Positions 37,506 through 46,821 are shown, counted from the stretch's first letter. The stretch is 64,000 bases of DNA from Azotobacter beijerinckii (GCF_900110885.1 NZ_FOFJ01000010.1:1-64000); one strand, 5' to 3'. A program made the numbers and translations. Notes: generated from the letters alone by a model not told the origin.

Positions 37506-39455
37506 ATGCGACTCTTCCTCTGTGAAAAACCTTCCCAGGCCAAGGATATTGCCAGGATGCTCCAGGCCACCCGGCGCGGCGACGGCTGCTGGCTGGGTGC
37601 GAACGTGACGGTGACCTGGTGTATCGGCCACCTGCTGGAAACCGCGCCGCCGGATGCCTACGACGCCCGCTACAAGCGCTGGGTGCTGGATGATCTGCCG
37701 ATCGTTCCCGAGCAGTGGAAGATGCTGGTCAAACCCAAGACCGCCAGTCAGTTCAAGGTCGTCAAGCGCCTGCTCGGCGAGGCCCGCGAGCTGGTCATCG
37801 CCACCGACGCCGACCGCGAGGGCGAGATGATCGCCCGCGAACTGGTGGAGCACTGCCGCTATCGCGGGCCGATCCAGCGGCTCTGGCTGTCGGCGCTGGA
37901 CGATGCGTCGATCCGCAAGGCGCTGGCGGCGCTCAAGCCGGGCGCCGAGACCTTCACCCTCTACCATGCGGCACTGGGCCGCTCGCGCGCCGACTGGCTG
38001 ATCGGCATGAACATGAGCCGGCTGTTCACCCTGCTCGGGCGGCAGTCCGGCTATCAGGGCGTGCTACCGGTGGGCCGTGTGCAGACGCCGACCCTGCGCC
38101 TGGTGGTCGACCGCGACCGCAGCATCGCCGACTTCGTTCCGGTGCCGTACTGGGCCATCGAGGTGCAACTGCTCGGCGCCGACGGTACGCCCTTCGTCGC
38201 CCACTGGCGTGCGCCGGAGGAGGTCTGCGACGAGCAGGGGCGCTGCCTCAAACAAGAATTGGCGCAACGGGCGGCAGACGCCATGCGCCGCGCCGCCAGC
38301 GCGCGGCTGGTCGAGCTGAAAACCGAGCGGATGCGCGAGGCGCCGCCGCTGCCGTTCGACCTCGGCACCCTGCAGGAGGTCTGTTCGAAGAAGCTCGGCC
38401 TGGGCGCCCAGGAAACCCTCGATATCGTCCAGGCACTCTACGAGACCCACAAGGTCGTCACCTATCCGCGCAGCGATTGCGGCTACCTGCCGCTCAGCCA
38501 GCACGGCGAGGCGCCGGCGATCCTGGCGGCGCTGGGGCGTGCCGATCCCGCCCTGGCCGGGCTGCTGCCGTACCTCGATCCGCAGCGCCGCTCGCGGGCC
38601 TGGAACGATGCCAAGGTCGGCGCCCACCACGGCATCATCCCCACCGCTGCCGCCAAGGATCTCGACCGCCTGGTGGGCAAGCAGCGCGCCGTGTTCACCC
38701 TGATCCGCGCGCGCTACCTGGCGCAGTTCCTGCCCAACCACGAGTACGACCGCACTCAGGCCGACTTCGACTGCGCCGGCCACGCCTTGCGCGCGGTGGG
38801 CAAGCGCATCGTCGAGCCGGGCTGGCGCCGTGCGCTGCCCGAAGCCCTGACCCCGGCCAAGGGGCGCGAGGCACCGCCGCCGCAAGACCTGCCGGCCCTG
38901 TGCGAGGGGCAGGACTGCGCCGTCGCGCAGGTGACGCTCAAGGATCTCTGGACCCAGCCGCCCAAGCCGTTCACCGAGGGCGACCTGATCAAGGCGATGA
39001 AGAACGTCGCCAAACTGGTCGACGACCCGCGGCTTAAGCAGAAGCTCAAGGACACCACCGGCATCGGCACCGAGGCGACCCGCGCCGGAATCATCCAGGG
39101 CCTGCTGGAGCGCGGCTATCTCATCAAGCAAGGCAAGGCCCTGGCGGCCACCCCGGCGGCCTTCGGTCTGATCGACGCCGTGCCGCGGCCGATTGCCGAC
39201 CCCGGCACCACGGCGATCTGGGAGCAGGCGCTGGACATGGTGCAGAGCGGCGAGATGCCGCTGGAGGAATTCGTCGCCAAGCAGTCGGCGTGGATGAGCA
39301 AGCTGGTGGAGCGTTGCGCGGGCCTGCGCCTGACCATCGGCGGACCGGCGATCCCGGCCGGAGGCGGCGCCGCGCCCTGGAAGAAGAAGCGCAAGGCCGC
39401 CCCGCGCAAGACGGCGACGGGGCGGCGCAGCAAAAAGCCGGTTGCTACGGATTGA
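37506..39455 (+). CDS. topB: DNA topoisomerase III
   Basis: A 649-residue type IA topoisomerase that decatenates and relaxes DNA. It opens MRLFLCEKPSQAKDIARML (catalytic Glu in CEKPS), has the Toprim acidic triad in ATDADREGEMIARELVEHC and the active Tyr in KVVTYPRSDCGYLP. GVLPVGRVQTPTLRLVVDRD and TTGIGTEATRAGIIQGLLERG are further signatures. The C-terminus ends in a basic tail (KKRKAAPRKTATGRRSKK), so zinc fingers are absent, as in TopB. The start has a weak ribosome binding site. Its upstream LexA box suggests SOS induction. It lies in the block separating gapdh from arsJ; a chromosomal topB elsewhere cannot be excluded. Confidence 0.93.
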   Translation: MRLFLCEKPSQAKDIARMLQATRRGDGCWLGANVTVTWCIGHLLETAPPDAYDARYKRWVLDDLPIVPEQWKMLVKPKTASQFKVVKRLLGEARELVIATDADREGEMIARELVEHCRYRGPIQRLWLSALDDASIRKALAALKPGAETFTLYHAALGRSRADWLIGMNMSRLFTLLGRQSGYQGVLPVGRVQTPTLRLVVDRDRSIADFVPVPYWAIEVQLLGADGTPFVAHWRAPEEVCDEQGRCLKQELAQRAADAMRRAASARLVELKTERMREAPPLPFDLGTLQEVCSKKLGLGAQETLDIVQALYETHKVVTYPRSDCGYLPLSQHGEAPAILAALGRADPALAGLLPYLDPQRRSRAWNDAKVGAHHGIIPTAAAKDLDRLVGKQRAVFTLIRARYLAQFLPNHEYDRTQADFDCAGHALRAVGKRIVEPGWRRALPEALTPAKGREAPPPQDLPALCEGQDCAVAQVTLKDLWTQPPKPFTEGDLIKAMKNVAKLVDDPRLKQKLKDTTGIGTEATRAGIIQGLLERGYLIKQGKALAATPAAFGLIDAVPRPIADPGTTAIWEQALDMVQSGEMPLEEFVAKQSAWMSKLVERCAGLRLTIGGPAIPAGGGAAPWKKKRKAAPRKTATGRRSKKPVATD

Positions 39456-39485
39456 ACCCGGTAGGGGCGGGTAATCGAGTGAATC

Positions 39486-39695
39486 CTAGACGCCTTCGGT
39501 GCGAATGTACTCCTCGGTCGCCCGGACTACCTGTTCGCGCCAGCTATCGGCCTCCTCGCCGAGCAGGGCTACGGCCTGGCACATGGCCAGGAGGGCTTCG
39601 CGGTAGAGTGTCGGATCGTTGTGTGCGACGGCCTGATCGGCCTGTCGCCGGGCTTGTTCGAGCAGGCTGTCGAGAGCGTTCTTGTCGAAGTGCAT
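39486..39695 (-). CDS. Small helical hypothetical protein
   Basis: A 69-residue, soluble, probably all-helical protein starting MHFDKNALDSLLEQARRQAD and continuing VAHNDPTLYREALLAMCQAV. ATCTCCGGAGCGACCGCC precedes the ATG at 39695, a good ribosome binding site. It resembles short uncharacterised pseudomonad proteins; no function known. It converges on topB. Confidence 0.7.
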   Translation of the reverse strand: MHFDKNALDSLLEQARRQADQAVAHNDPTLYREALLAMCQAVALLGEEADSWREQVVRATEEYIRTEGV

Positions 39696-39873
39696 GGCGG
39701 TCGCTCCGGAGATTACTTTTATAGAGAGTAGATCAGCGGTTCTCTGCAGAAATAGCGCTTTATGCTATTAACGCCGGGCTTTACTTCAATCTGGGCAGTA
39801 TGGAGAGGTACTTAAATGGGACTTTTTCATGGGCGAATGACCAAGTGTCAGGCTGCCCGATTCGGGGGATGCA

Positions 39874-40224
39874 ATGCAGTCAAGAGTGAAAATGGCACTG
39901 ATGGCCCTGGTGTTCTCGGCCGGTGCGCTGGCAGCGGATGACATTAGGTTGCGAAACATGCAGCTGATCACCATGGGCCACAAGACCTACCTCCAGGGGA
40001 CGGGGGTGAACGTCTCGGGACGCGATCTGGAAAACGTGGCCATCGATCTCGATATCCTCAAGGCGGGCAAGATAGTCGGCAGCCGTGTCATCGAGGCACG
40101 CGTGATCGGTGCCGACGAGGCCTGGCGGATCTGGCTGCCCATCGACATCGATGGCTCCGACGGTTTCCGCGTCCGCACCATCCGCGCGGTTGGCGCGTCC
40201 AGCGAAGGCGTGGCTGCGCACTGA
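39874..40224 (+). CDS. Exported FxLYD-like hypothetical protein
   Basis: A 116-residue protein with a signal peptide (VKMALMALVFSAGALA, cleavage before ADD). The mature part reads as a small beta-sandwich: GTGVNVSGRDLENVAIDLDI, then LKAGKIVGSRVIEARVIGAD. This is the layout of FxLYD-type domains (SGRDLENVAIDLDILKAG resembling NxTxKxLxNVxVxVxLYD). GGGGGATGCA precedes ATG 39874. Likely periplasmic, function unknown. Confidence 0.65.
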   Translation: MQSRVKMALMALVFSAGALAADDIRLRNMQLITMGHKTYLQGTGVNVSGRDLENVAIDLDILKAGKIVGSRVIEARVIGADEAWRIWLPIDIDGSDGFRVRTIRAVGASSEGVAAH

Positions 40225-40308
40225 TCCACCGGGCTGCGGTGCCGTGACCCTCTATGCCGCCATCGAGAGCGGCGTGCGTTCGGCGATGTCCGCAGCCGCA
40301 AGGTAGCG
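40225..40308. other. Short intergenic gap
   Basis: No feature was recognised between the exported protein and the molybdoenzyme relic. Confidence 0.4.
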
Positions 40309-40433
40309 TCAGCGTGCGATCACCGGCGGCAGTTCGCCCGTCCAGCGTTCGATCTCCACACACCACGTCGCCGTCGGCAATGCCGCCGTGCGGCGGCATC
40401 CTGCGGGTTGAACATCTCTTCTCGTCGCGGCCT
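40309..40433 (-). pseudogene. Scar of a BisC-like molybdoenzyme C-terminus
   Basis: Reading the minus strand, FNPQDAAA, then after a frame change GIADGDVV, corresponds to NSQDAAARGIADGDVVRVFN in the BisC relic at 294-2331. It is followed directly by VEIERWTGELPPVIAR and a stop (40309-40311), the extreme C-terminus of that enzyme family. Roughly 60 residues between GDVV and VEIERW are deleted. Nucleotide similarity to the first relic is high over about 60 bases (CACGTCGCCGTCGGC). So this is a second, independent remnant. Confidence 0.65.
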
Positions 40434-40638
40434 TGCAGAAGCATGGATATTCCTCGATGAGGGCCGGAACCGATCCGGCCGGCTGGATGAGGCGACATGC
40501 TGGGTAGGCACAGTGCAGGCAAGGAAATTCGAATATCCGATAGGGGTTATATTTGGCTTGCTTTTTATTCTTCTGGTCGGCGTTTAGCCGCCGTCTTTCA
40601 CAAGCGATCCGAACCTCTGCTTCCCAGGACCCAACCCC
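40434..40638. promoter_or_regulatory. arsJ upstream region
   Basis: An AT-rich stretch at 40525-40580 contains TTCGAATAT (40528-40536), also found before acr3. It probably carries the arsJ promoter, needed because arsJ is no longer in a transcript with gapdh. No other gene seen. Confidence 0.4.
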
Positions 40639-41850
40639 ATGCACACCCTGTCCAACCTGTCCCCGGAGGTACGTCAGTACCTCTTGGTCACCGGCAACTA
40701 CTGGGCCTTCACCCTCACCGACGGCGCTTTGCGCATGCTGGTGGTGCTGCATTTCCACGGCCTCGGCTACAGCCCGCTGGAGATCGCCGCGCTGTTTCTC
40801 TTCTACGAGTTCTTCGGCGTGGTCACCAACCTGGTCGGCGGCTGGCTCGGCGCGCACTTGGGCCTCAATCGCACCATGAACCTTGGCCTCGGCCTGCAGG
40901 TGCTGGCGCTGCTGATGCTCACCGTGCCGGCGGCCATGCTCACGGTGCCCTGGGTGATGGCGGCGCAGGCGCTGTCCGGCATCGCCAAGGACCTCAACAA
41001 GATGAGCGCCAAGAGTTCGATCAAGCTGCTGGTGGCGGACGGCCAGCAGGGCACGCTGTATCACTGGGTCGCGCTCCTGACCGGCTCGAAGAACGCCCTC
41101 AAGGGCGTCGGCTTCTTTCTCGGCGGCGCGCTGCTGGCGCTCTTGGGGTTTTCCGGCGCGGTGCTGGCCATGGCCGCGGTGCTGGCGCTGATCTGGCTGG
41201 GCAGTCTGGCGACGCTCAAGAAGGATCTGGGCAAGGCCAAGAGCAAACCCAAGTTCCGCGACCTGCTCTCGAAGAGCCGGGCGATCAACATCCTGTCCGC
41301 CGCGCGTTTGTTTTTGTTCGGTGCCCGCGACGTGTGGTTCGTGGTGGCGCTGCCGGTGTATCTGGCGAGCACCTTCGGCTGGGACTTCTGGCTGGTCGGC
41401 GGCTTTCTCGCCGTCTGGGTGATCGGTTACGGCATCGTCCAGTCGTTCGCCCCGTACTTCACCGGCAAGCGGCGCGGCCAGGTACCGGACGGCCGCGCCG
41501 CCTTCGGCTGGGCGCTGTCGCTGGCCGGGCTGCCGGCGGCGATTGCCCTCGGCCTCGACACGGGGCTTTCCGCGCAGGCGGTGCTGATCGGCGGCCTCCT
41601 GCTGTTCGGCGCGCTGTTCGCCGTCAACTCCTCGCTGCACAGCTACCTGATCGTCAGCTATGCGAAGGAGGACGGCGTGTCGCTGGACGTGGGCTTCTAC
41701 TACATGTCCAACGCCCTCGGCCGGCTGCTCGGCACCCTGCTGTCGGGCTGGGTGTTCCAGGCGTATGGCCTCACGGCCTGCCTGTGGGTGTCGAGTCTCT
41801 TCGTGCTGCTGGCGGCGCTGATCTCCCTCGGGTTGCCGAAGGTTCGTTGA
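40639..41850 (+). CDS. arsJ: Organoarsenical efflux MFS transporter ArsJ
   Basis: A 403-residue, 12-helix major facilitator matching ArsJ, which exports 1-arseno-3-phosphoglycerate made by the arsenate-type GAPDH. Characteristic stretches are VTGNYWAFTLTDGALRMLVV, LHFHGLGYSPLEIAALFLFY, GIAKDLNKMSAKSSIKLLV and LFAVNSSLHSYLIVSYAKED. ATG 40639 has no strong ribosome binding site. In most genomes arsJ directly follows gapdh; here a 3.8-kb block intervenes. It converges on the copper ATPase gene with an 17-bp gap. Confidence 0.93.
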   Translation: MHTLSNLSPEVRQYLLVTGNYWAFTLTDGALRMLVVLHFHGLGYSPLEIAALFLFYEFFGVVTNLVGGWLGAHLGLNRTMNLGLGLQVLALLMLTVPAAMLTVPWVMAAQALSGIAKDLNKMSAKSSIKLLVADGQQGTLYHWVALLTGSKNALKGVGFFLGGALLALLGFSGAVLAMAAVLALIWLGSLATLKKDLGKAKSKPKFRDLLSKSRAINILSAARLFLFGARDVWFVVALPVYLASTFGWDFWLVGGFLAVWVIGYGIVQSFAPYFTGKRRGQVPDGRAAFGWALSLAGLPAAIALGLDTGLSAQAVLIGGLLLFGALFAVNSSLHSYLIVSYAKEDGVSLDVGFYYMSNALGRLLGTLLSGWVFQAYGLTACLWVSSLFVLLAALISLGLPKVR

Positions 41851-41867
41851 CCGGCACGCTGCGATGC

Positions 41868-44231
41868 TCAGGCGCTGCCGATGGTCGCCCGCTTGAGTAG
41901 GGCGGAGTTGACGATCACCGACAGCGACGACAGGGCCATGGCCGCGGCGGCGAGGATCGGGTTGAGCAGGCCGAGGGCGGCGATGGGCACGCCGATACTG
42001 TTGTAGACGAAGGCCCAGAACAGGTTGCGCTTGATGGTGCGCATGGTCGCCCGCGACAGGCGGATGCCGGTCACCACGTCGCGCACGTCGCTGCGCACCA
42101 GGATGATCCCGCCGGTTTCCTTGGCCACGTCCGAGCCGGAGCCGATGGCGATGCCGATGTCGGCGGTGGCCAGCGCCGGGGCGTCGTTGACGCCGTCGCC
42201 GACCATCGCCACGACCTTGCCCGCGGCCTGCAACGCCTTGATCGCCTTGGCCTTGTCGGCCGGCAGCACGTCGGCGATCACCCGGTCGATGCCCAGCGCG
42301 CGGCCGATCGCCTCGGCGGTGCGGGCGTTGTCGCCGGTGAGCATCACCACCTCGATGCCCTCGGCGCGCAACGCGACGATGGCCTCCAGGGCTTCGTGCT
42401 TGAGGGTGTCGGCCACTGCGACGATGGCCGCCAGCCGGCCGCCCTCGGCCAGTAGCATCGCGGTCTTGCCGTCGGCCTGCAGGCGTTCCAGTTCGCTCTC
42501 GGCGTCGCCCAGCGCCACCCCCTCGCGCTCCATCAGCCGGCGATTGCCGAGCAGCACGGTATGACCGTCGATCTCGCCGCGCACGCCGTGGCCGGGGATC
42601 GAGTCGAAGCCCTGCACCCTGGCCGGCTCGATGCCTTCCTCGCGGGCGCCGCGCAGTATCGCCTCGGCCAGGGGGTGTTCGGAGTCGACTTCCAGGCTGG
42701 CGGCCAGGCGCAGGGCCTGACCGCGGTCGAAGCCGCCCAGAGGCAGCACGTCGGTGAGCGCCGGTTCGCCGCGGGTCAGGGTGCCGGTCTTGTCGAAGAC
42801 CACGGTGTCGAGCTTCTCGGCCTTCTCGAGGATCTCGCCGCCGCGGATCAGGATGCCGGCCTGGGCGCCGCGGCCGACGCCGACCATCAGCGCCGCCGGG
42901 GTGGCGATGCCGAGGGCGCAGGGGCAGGCGATGATCAGCACGGCGATGAACGCCAGCAGGCCCTGCGGGAAGTTGCCGGCCAGCCACCAGCCGACGAAGG
43001 CCAGCACGGCGGTACCGACCACCGCCGGCACGAAGTAGCGGGTCACCTGGTCGGCGATGCGCTGGATCGGCGCGCTGCTGGCCTGGGCTTCCTCGACCAT
43101 GCGGATGATCTGCGCCAGCGCCGTCTCGGCGCCGATCCGCGTGGCCTCGAAGCGGAAGCTGCCGGTGCGGTTGAGGGTGCCGCCGATGACGCGGGCGCCA
43201 GGCTGTTTCTCCACCGGCATGGATTCGCCGGTCAGCATGGACTCGTCGACGGCCGAGCTGCCCTCGGTCACCAGGCCGTCGGTGGCGATGCGCTCGCCGG
43301 GACGGACCACCACGGTTTCGCCGACCATCACGCTGTCGGCGGGGATTTCCGTCTCCACGCCGTCGCGGATCACTCGGGCGGTGGCGGGCTTGAGGTCGAG
43401 CAGCTTGCGCACCGCCGCCGAGGAGTGCTTCTTGATGATCTCTTCCATGTACCTGCCCAGCAGCACGAAGGCGATGATGACCGCGGATACCTCGAAGTAG
43501 ACGGCGCGCTCGTCCACCTTCACCGGCAGTACCTCGGGGAAGAACAGCACCGCCACGCTGTAGAAGTAGGCCACCGAGGTGCCCAGGGCGATCAGCAGGT
43601 CCATGTTGATCGTGCGGTTGCGCAGGGTGTTGAAGGCACCCTTGTAGAAGCTCCAGCCGCCGATGAACTGCACCGGGGTGACCAGCAGGAACAGCCACAT
43701 GCCCCAGGTGAACCAGGGCAGGGCGGGAATCGGCGCCCAGGTGAGAATCGTCGCCCCGGCGGCCAGGCCGATGAAGGCCCCGGCGCGCAGGATGGCCAGC
43801 GCCAGCACGCCGGTCAGGGCGATGGTCACCCGCCGGCGCATGGATTTCAGTTCGGTTTCCGGCGACTCGAAGATGCGCTGGCAACTGGTGCTGCAGAAGT
43901 AGTAGGTCCGCCCGCCGCGCTCGCTGTGCAGGGCGGTGGCCTTGTCGACCAGCATCCCGCAGACCGGGTCCTTCGCCAGGCCCGCTCGTTCCTTGCCGGA
44001 GGTCGCCTGCATCGGTTGCTCCGCGTGGGCTGTGAATGGCGCGCGCGCGCGGGCTGCGGGAGCTCTGACGTACTTGCCGGGTGCGGCTTCGAACTGTTCG
44101 AGGCAATGCGGCGAGCAGAAGAAGTAGGGCTGACCCTCATAGGTGGTGCGGGGGGCTGCCGAGGTTTCCTCGACCGGCATGCCGCAGACGGGGTCTACTG
44201 TTGGGGTGCGTCCGGGTACTTCGGTGTTCAT
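41868..44231 (-). CDS. Copper-type P1B ATPase with two N-terminal YHS domains
   Basis: A 787-residue heavy-metal ATPase. Instead of HMA domains, the N-terminus has two YHS metal-binding domains: [15 protein letters not shown]...[11 protein letters not shown] and [15 protein letters not shown]...[11 protein letters not shown]. The membrane CPC motif ([19 protein letters not shown]), phosphorylation site [11 protein letters not shown], the HP motif in SEHPLAEAI and [20 protein letters not shown] define a P1B-1-type Cu(I)/Ag(I) exporter. It lies 145 bp downstream of the ICMT-like gene and may share its promoter at 45.3-45.6 kb. YHS-type ATPases are common in copper/silver islands. Confidence 0.92.
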   Translation of the reverse strand: MNTEVPGRTPTVDPVCGMPVEETSAAPRTTYEGQPYFFCSPHCLEQFEAAPGKYVRAPAARARAPFTAHAEQPMQATSGKERAGLAKDPVCGMLVDKATALHSERGGRTYYFCSTSCQRIFESPETELKSMRRRVTIALTGVLALAILRAGAFIGLAAGATILTWAPIPALPWFTWGMWLFLLVTPVQFIGGWSFYKGAFNTLRNRTINMDLLIALGTSVAYFYSVAVLFFPEVLPVKVDERAVYFEVSAVIIAFVLLGRYMEEIIKKHSSAAVRKLLDLKPATARVIRDGVETEIPADSVMVGETVVVRPGERIATDGLVTEGSSAVDESMLTGESMPVEKQPGARVIGGTLNRTGSFRFEATRIGAETALAQIIRMVEEAQASSAPIQRIADQVTRYFVPAVVGTAVLAFVGWWLAGNFPQGLLAFIAVLIIACPCALGIATPAALMVGVGRGAQAGILIRGGEILEKAEKLDTVVFDKTGTLTRGEPALTDVLPLGGFDRGQALRLAASLEVDSEHPLAEAILRGAREEGIEPARVQGFDSIPGHGVRGEIDGHTVLLGNRRLMEREGVALGDAESELERLQADGKTAMLLAEGGRLAAIVAVADTLKHEALEAIVALRAEGIEVVMLTGDNARTAEAIGRALGIDRVIADVLPADKAKAIKALQAAGKVVAMVGDGVNDAPALATADIGIAIGSGSDVAKETGGIILVRSDVRDVVTGIRLSRATMRTIKRNLFWAFVYNSIGVPIAALGLLNPILAAAAMALSSLSVIVNSALLKRATIGSA

Positions 44232-44376
44232 AAGTCCCTCGCCATTGTCCGAAATCTAGGCAGCGGCTTCGACGCTGCTTGTGGAGCCTCGGGGGGCTCG
44301 TCTCTTCTGCCCGGTACGCGATTAGTCCGCACTCAGGTGGGGGCCGCCGCAGAGATGGGATACCCGACAGCCTGTT

Positions 44377-45027
44377 TCAGACTTCGTGGGCTTCCCGCTT
44401 CCGGCGAGGAAAAAACCTGGGCGTGTGCTGGGCGTATTGCTCGAAGTCCCTGCCGAACTGTTTGCGCATTTCCGCTTCTTCGGTAATTGCCAGGCGGCCG
44501 TACATCGCCAGCAGGAGCGGAAACATGATCAAGGTCAGCAGTGTCGGCCACTGCAGCAGGAACCCCAGCAGGATCAGTACGAACGCCACGTACTGCGGAT
44601 GCCGGATTCGTGCGTAGGGGCCGGTCGTTGCCAGCCTGTGGTTGCGTTGCGCCTGATAGAGGACATTCCAGGCACTGGCCAGCAGATAGAAACCAAAGCC
44701 GAGCAAGAAGTAGCTGGCGATATGGAGGATGCCAAAGTGGGGATTGCCCTTTTCGCCAGCCAGAGTCGACCAAAGGTGCCCAGCATCATGGGACAGGAGA
44801 TCGAGTTCCGGATGTTTGCTTTGCAACCAGCCGGACAGCAGATAGATGGTCAGCGGAAATCCGTACATCTCGACAAAGAGCGCGACGATGAATGCGGAAA
44901 ACGCCCCGAAGCTTCTCCAGTCCCGTGCGCTCGCCGGTTTGAAGAAGCTGAAGGCGAACATGATGAAGACTGCCGAGTTCAGGATAACCAGCGACCATAA
45001 TCCATAGGCCGGTTCAGCGTGGTTCAT
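44377..45027 (-). CDS. ICMT/PEMT-like membrane methyltransferase
   Basis: A 216-residue protein with about five helices. The C-terminal TTGPYARIRHPQYVAFVLIL and AITEEAEMRKQFGRDFEQYA, with the pattern GPYxxxRHPxY...EE, are the isoprenylcysteine carboxyl methyltransferase/PEMT hallmark. In bacteria these proteins occur in metal-resistance islands with unknown substrates. It overlaps the DUF2933 gene upstream by 14 bp and precedes the copper ATPase. Confidence 0.85.
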   Translation of the reverse strand: MNHAEPAYGLWSLVILNSAVFIMFAFSFFKPASARDWRSFGAFSAFIVALFVEMYGFPLTIYLLSGWLQSKHPELDLLSHDAGHLWSTLAGEKGNPHFGILHIASYFLLGFGFYLLASAWNVLYQAQRNHRLATTGPYARIRHPQYVAFVLILLGFLLQWPTLLTLIMFPLLLAMYGRLAITEEAEMRKQFGRDFEQYAQHTPRFFPRRKREAHEV

Positions 45028-45268
45028 GAGGAGTCTTTCCGTCTATTCCTCTCCTGTCGTTTTTGCCATGGCCATGGCCGTGATGCATGAACAGGTGCAT
45101 CAAGGGACAGGCAAGAAACAACAGATACGGCAATGCACCCACGACATGTGCGGTGTGCTCGGTGAGAAGAAAATAACCCGCTACTGCCCCGATCACGAGA
45201 AGACCGACGGCATGGCGTGAGTGCCAGAAACCCTTCGGGGGTTCGTCGGGCCCATGGTCATGCTTCAT
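45014..45268 (-). CDS. DUF2933 protein
   Basis: An 84-residue protein with two short membrane helices. GFWHSRHAVGLLVIGAVAGY, then LTEHTAHVVGALPYLLFLAC and PLMHLFMHHGHGHG, is the DUF2933 pattern: a membrane pair followed by a His/Met-rich motif that could bind Cu or Ag. It overlaps the ICMT-like gene. It is the first gene of the minus-strand copper operon, facing the cop-box-like repeats. Confidence 0.85.
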   Translation of the reverse strand: MKHDHGPDEPPKGFWHSRHAVGLLVIGAVAGYFLLTEHTAHVVGALPYLLFLACPLMHLFMHHGHGHGKNDRRGIDGKTPHEPR

Positions 45269-45447
45269 GAGTGTTTCTCCGTTGCGGGGTTGTCCAGGGG
45301 CAACTACATCGTTGGTAGATGCTTGTTTATGGATATCTGCCAGTTTTGGCGGAATTTATCTCGATCTTGCTCGATTTTCATGGGCTTTTGTTTGCTATTC
45401 ATGCATTTGCATCCAGTCTAGTGCAATCCGACCGGGAGACTCCAAGC
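45269..45447. other. AT-rich copper promoter region, left part
   Basis: No gene seen. This divergent region serves the DUF2933/ICMT/ATPase operon on the minus strand and the Met/His-rich protein on the plus strand. Confidence 0.5.
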
Positions 45448-45462
45448 TGACGAAAATGTAAT
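45448..45462 (+). promoter_or_regulatory. cop-box-like repeat 1
   Basis: TGACGAAAATGTAAT matches the CopR/CusR-type pattern T-N-AC-N5-TGTAAT. It is 45 bp (centre to centre) from a second copy. Confidence 0.5.
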
Positions 45463-45492
45463 TCGGCCTGCGTGCCACATGCTTTGCTTGCC

Positions 45493-45507
45493 TTACGCAA
45501 ATGTAAT
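45493..45507 (+). promoter_or_regulatory. cop-box-like repeat 2
   Basis: TTACGCAAATGTAAT shares 12 of 15 positions with repeat 1. It lies 123 bp before ATG 45630. The copR/copS genes themselves are not in the window. Confidence 0.5.
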
Positions 45508-45629
45508 CAAAGCCTGTTAATCGGCGTGGCAGAGTAGTGAACCGCTAAAGCGGCTATTTTTTCTCTGGACGGCATCGTCGATCCTTCTCGGCCGCTGCCG
45601 CTTCGCGTCAATCCATCAGGAGTCGAAGA

Positions 45630-45953
45630 ATGAGCAACTTCCCGAAACGCAAGGTTCTATTGGGCGGCTTTCTGGCGCTGTTCCTCGGTGCCGCCCTGCA
45701 ACTGCCCGCGATGGCTGCGCAGGAGAAGAATGAAGCCGCTGCCGCCGATCACGCCAAGGAGCACCCCAAGGCACACCAGGAGCACCAGGGCGGTACCCCG
45801 AGTGGCGAGCACAAGATGAGCCACGAAGAGCACGAGAAGATGATGGAGGACATGCACGAAGAGCACATGGGCAAGGGCGGCATGGATCACGGCAGTCAGA
45901 CCGCGCCCGACGACGAGAAGGGGGACTACGAGGAGGACGACTCGGAGGAGTGA
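45630..45953 (+). CDS. Met/His-rich exported protein
   Basis: A 107-residue protein with a signal peptide (LLGGFLALFLGAALQLPAMA, cleavage before AQE). The mature part is almost all His, Met, Glu, Asp and Lys (HKMSHEEHEKMMEDMHEEHM, GKGGMDHG) and ends in an acidic tail. No fold is expected; it is probably a periplasmic Cu/Ag-binding sponge. AGGAGTCGAAGA precedes ATG 45630. Two cop-box-like repeats lie upstream. Cytochrome c follows after 84 bp. Confidence 0.75.
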   Translation: MSNFPKRKVLLGGFLALFLGAALQLPAMAAQEKNEAAAADHAKEHPKAHQEHQGGTPSGEHKMSHEEHEKMMEDMHEEHMGKGGMDHGSQTAPDDEKGDYEEDDSEE

Positions 45954-46037
45954 TTTCTCTAGTGCCGGCGGGACATTCGCGCCCGCCGCCTGCTGCCGAC
46001 GGAAACGCATCGAGCTGATAGCTGATAAAGGAAAACC

Positions 46038-46685
46038 ATGGGAGTTTGCAAGACGTTGGCCGTGAGCGGCCTGGCAGTTGCCGCGATCGGCGCGGGCGTG
46101 GTGTATTCGGGGCTGATCGAGGTGGGCGCCGACGTTCCGCATTCCGCGCCGGTCCATGCCGTGCTGGAAACGCTGCGTGAGCGTTCGATCGCCGTGCGTG
46201 CCGAGGATATTCAAGTGCCGTCGCTCGGCGACGAGGCGCTGATCCGCGCCGGGGCCGGAAACTACGATGCCATGTGCGTCGGCTGCCACCTGGCGCCGGG
46301 GCTGGGCGAAACCGAATTGAGCAGGGGTCTCTATCCGGCGCCGCCGAATCTGAGCCGGGTCGGCAGCGGCGGGAACCCGGCCGGCGCCTTCTGGGTCATC
46401 AAGCACGGCATCAAGTCCTCCGCCATGCCGGCCTGGGGACGGAGCATGGCCGACCAGCACATCTGGGAACTGGTGGCGTTCGTCGAGCGACTGCCGAGCC
46501 TCGATGCCGAGGCCTACCGGAGCCTGGTCGCGAGCAGCTCAGGGCACCGGCACGGCGGCGGGGAGAGCCTGTCGCAGGGGCATGGCGGCAGCCATCACGA
46601 GGACTCCGCTCCGGCTGCCGGGCAGGGCGAGGCACCGGCCTCGAAGACGCACATCCATGCCGACGGGAAACGGCATGTCCATTAA
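46038..46685 (+). CDS. Cytochrome c with a His-rich C-terminus
   Basis: A 215-residue membrane-anchored or exported class I cytochrome c. An N-terminal hydrophobic segment (SGLAVAAIGAGVVYSGLIEV) is followed by the heme site CVGCH at 80-84 and an axial Met in SSAMPAWG. The domain ends near ELVAFVERLPSLDAE. The last 45 residues are His-rich (HRHGGGESLSQGHGGSHHED and HIHADGKRHVH), unusual for such a protein and suggestive of copper binding. It lies behind the Met/His-rich protein, probably in the same operon, suggesting a periplasmic electron-transfer step in metal handling; this is inferred. Confidence 0.85.
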   Translation: MGVCKTLAVSGLAVAAIGAGVVYSGLIEVGADVPHSAPVHAVLETLRERSIAVRAEDIQVPSLGDEALIRAGAGNYDAMCVGCHLAPGLGETELSRGLYPAPPNLSRVGSGGNPAGAFWVIKHGIKSSAMPAWGRSMADQHIWELVAFVERLPSLDAEAYRSLVASSSGHRHGGGESLSQGHGGSHHEDSAPAAGQGEAPASKTHIHADGKRHVH

Positions 46686-46821
46686 ATGCGGCATCGGCGC
46701 CTCGGGCGCCGAAATTGACGGGTAGAACCAATCCTTGACAGTTTGTTCATCTGTTTTTGACGTATTCACCATGCCCCTATGAATAGAGTTGCCGCAGACT
46801 TCCTCCTGGAGCGCGGCAACC

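Noticed and set aside
40309..44106. Very long stop-free minus-strand frame opposite and overlapping the copper ATPase
   Set aside because: It is an Arg/Gly/Ala-rich antisense or shifted reading of the true ATPase and arsJ; codon and residue composition are not protein-like.
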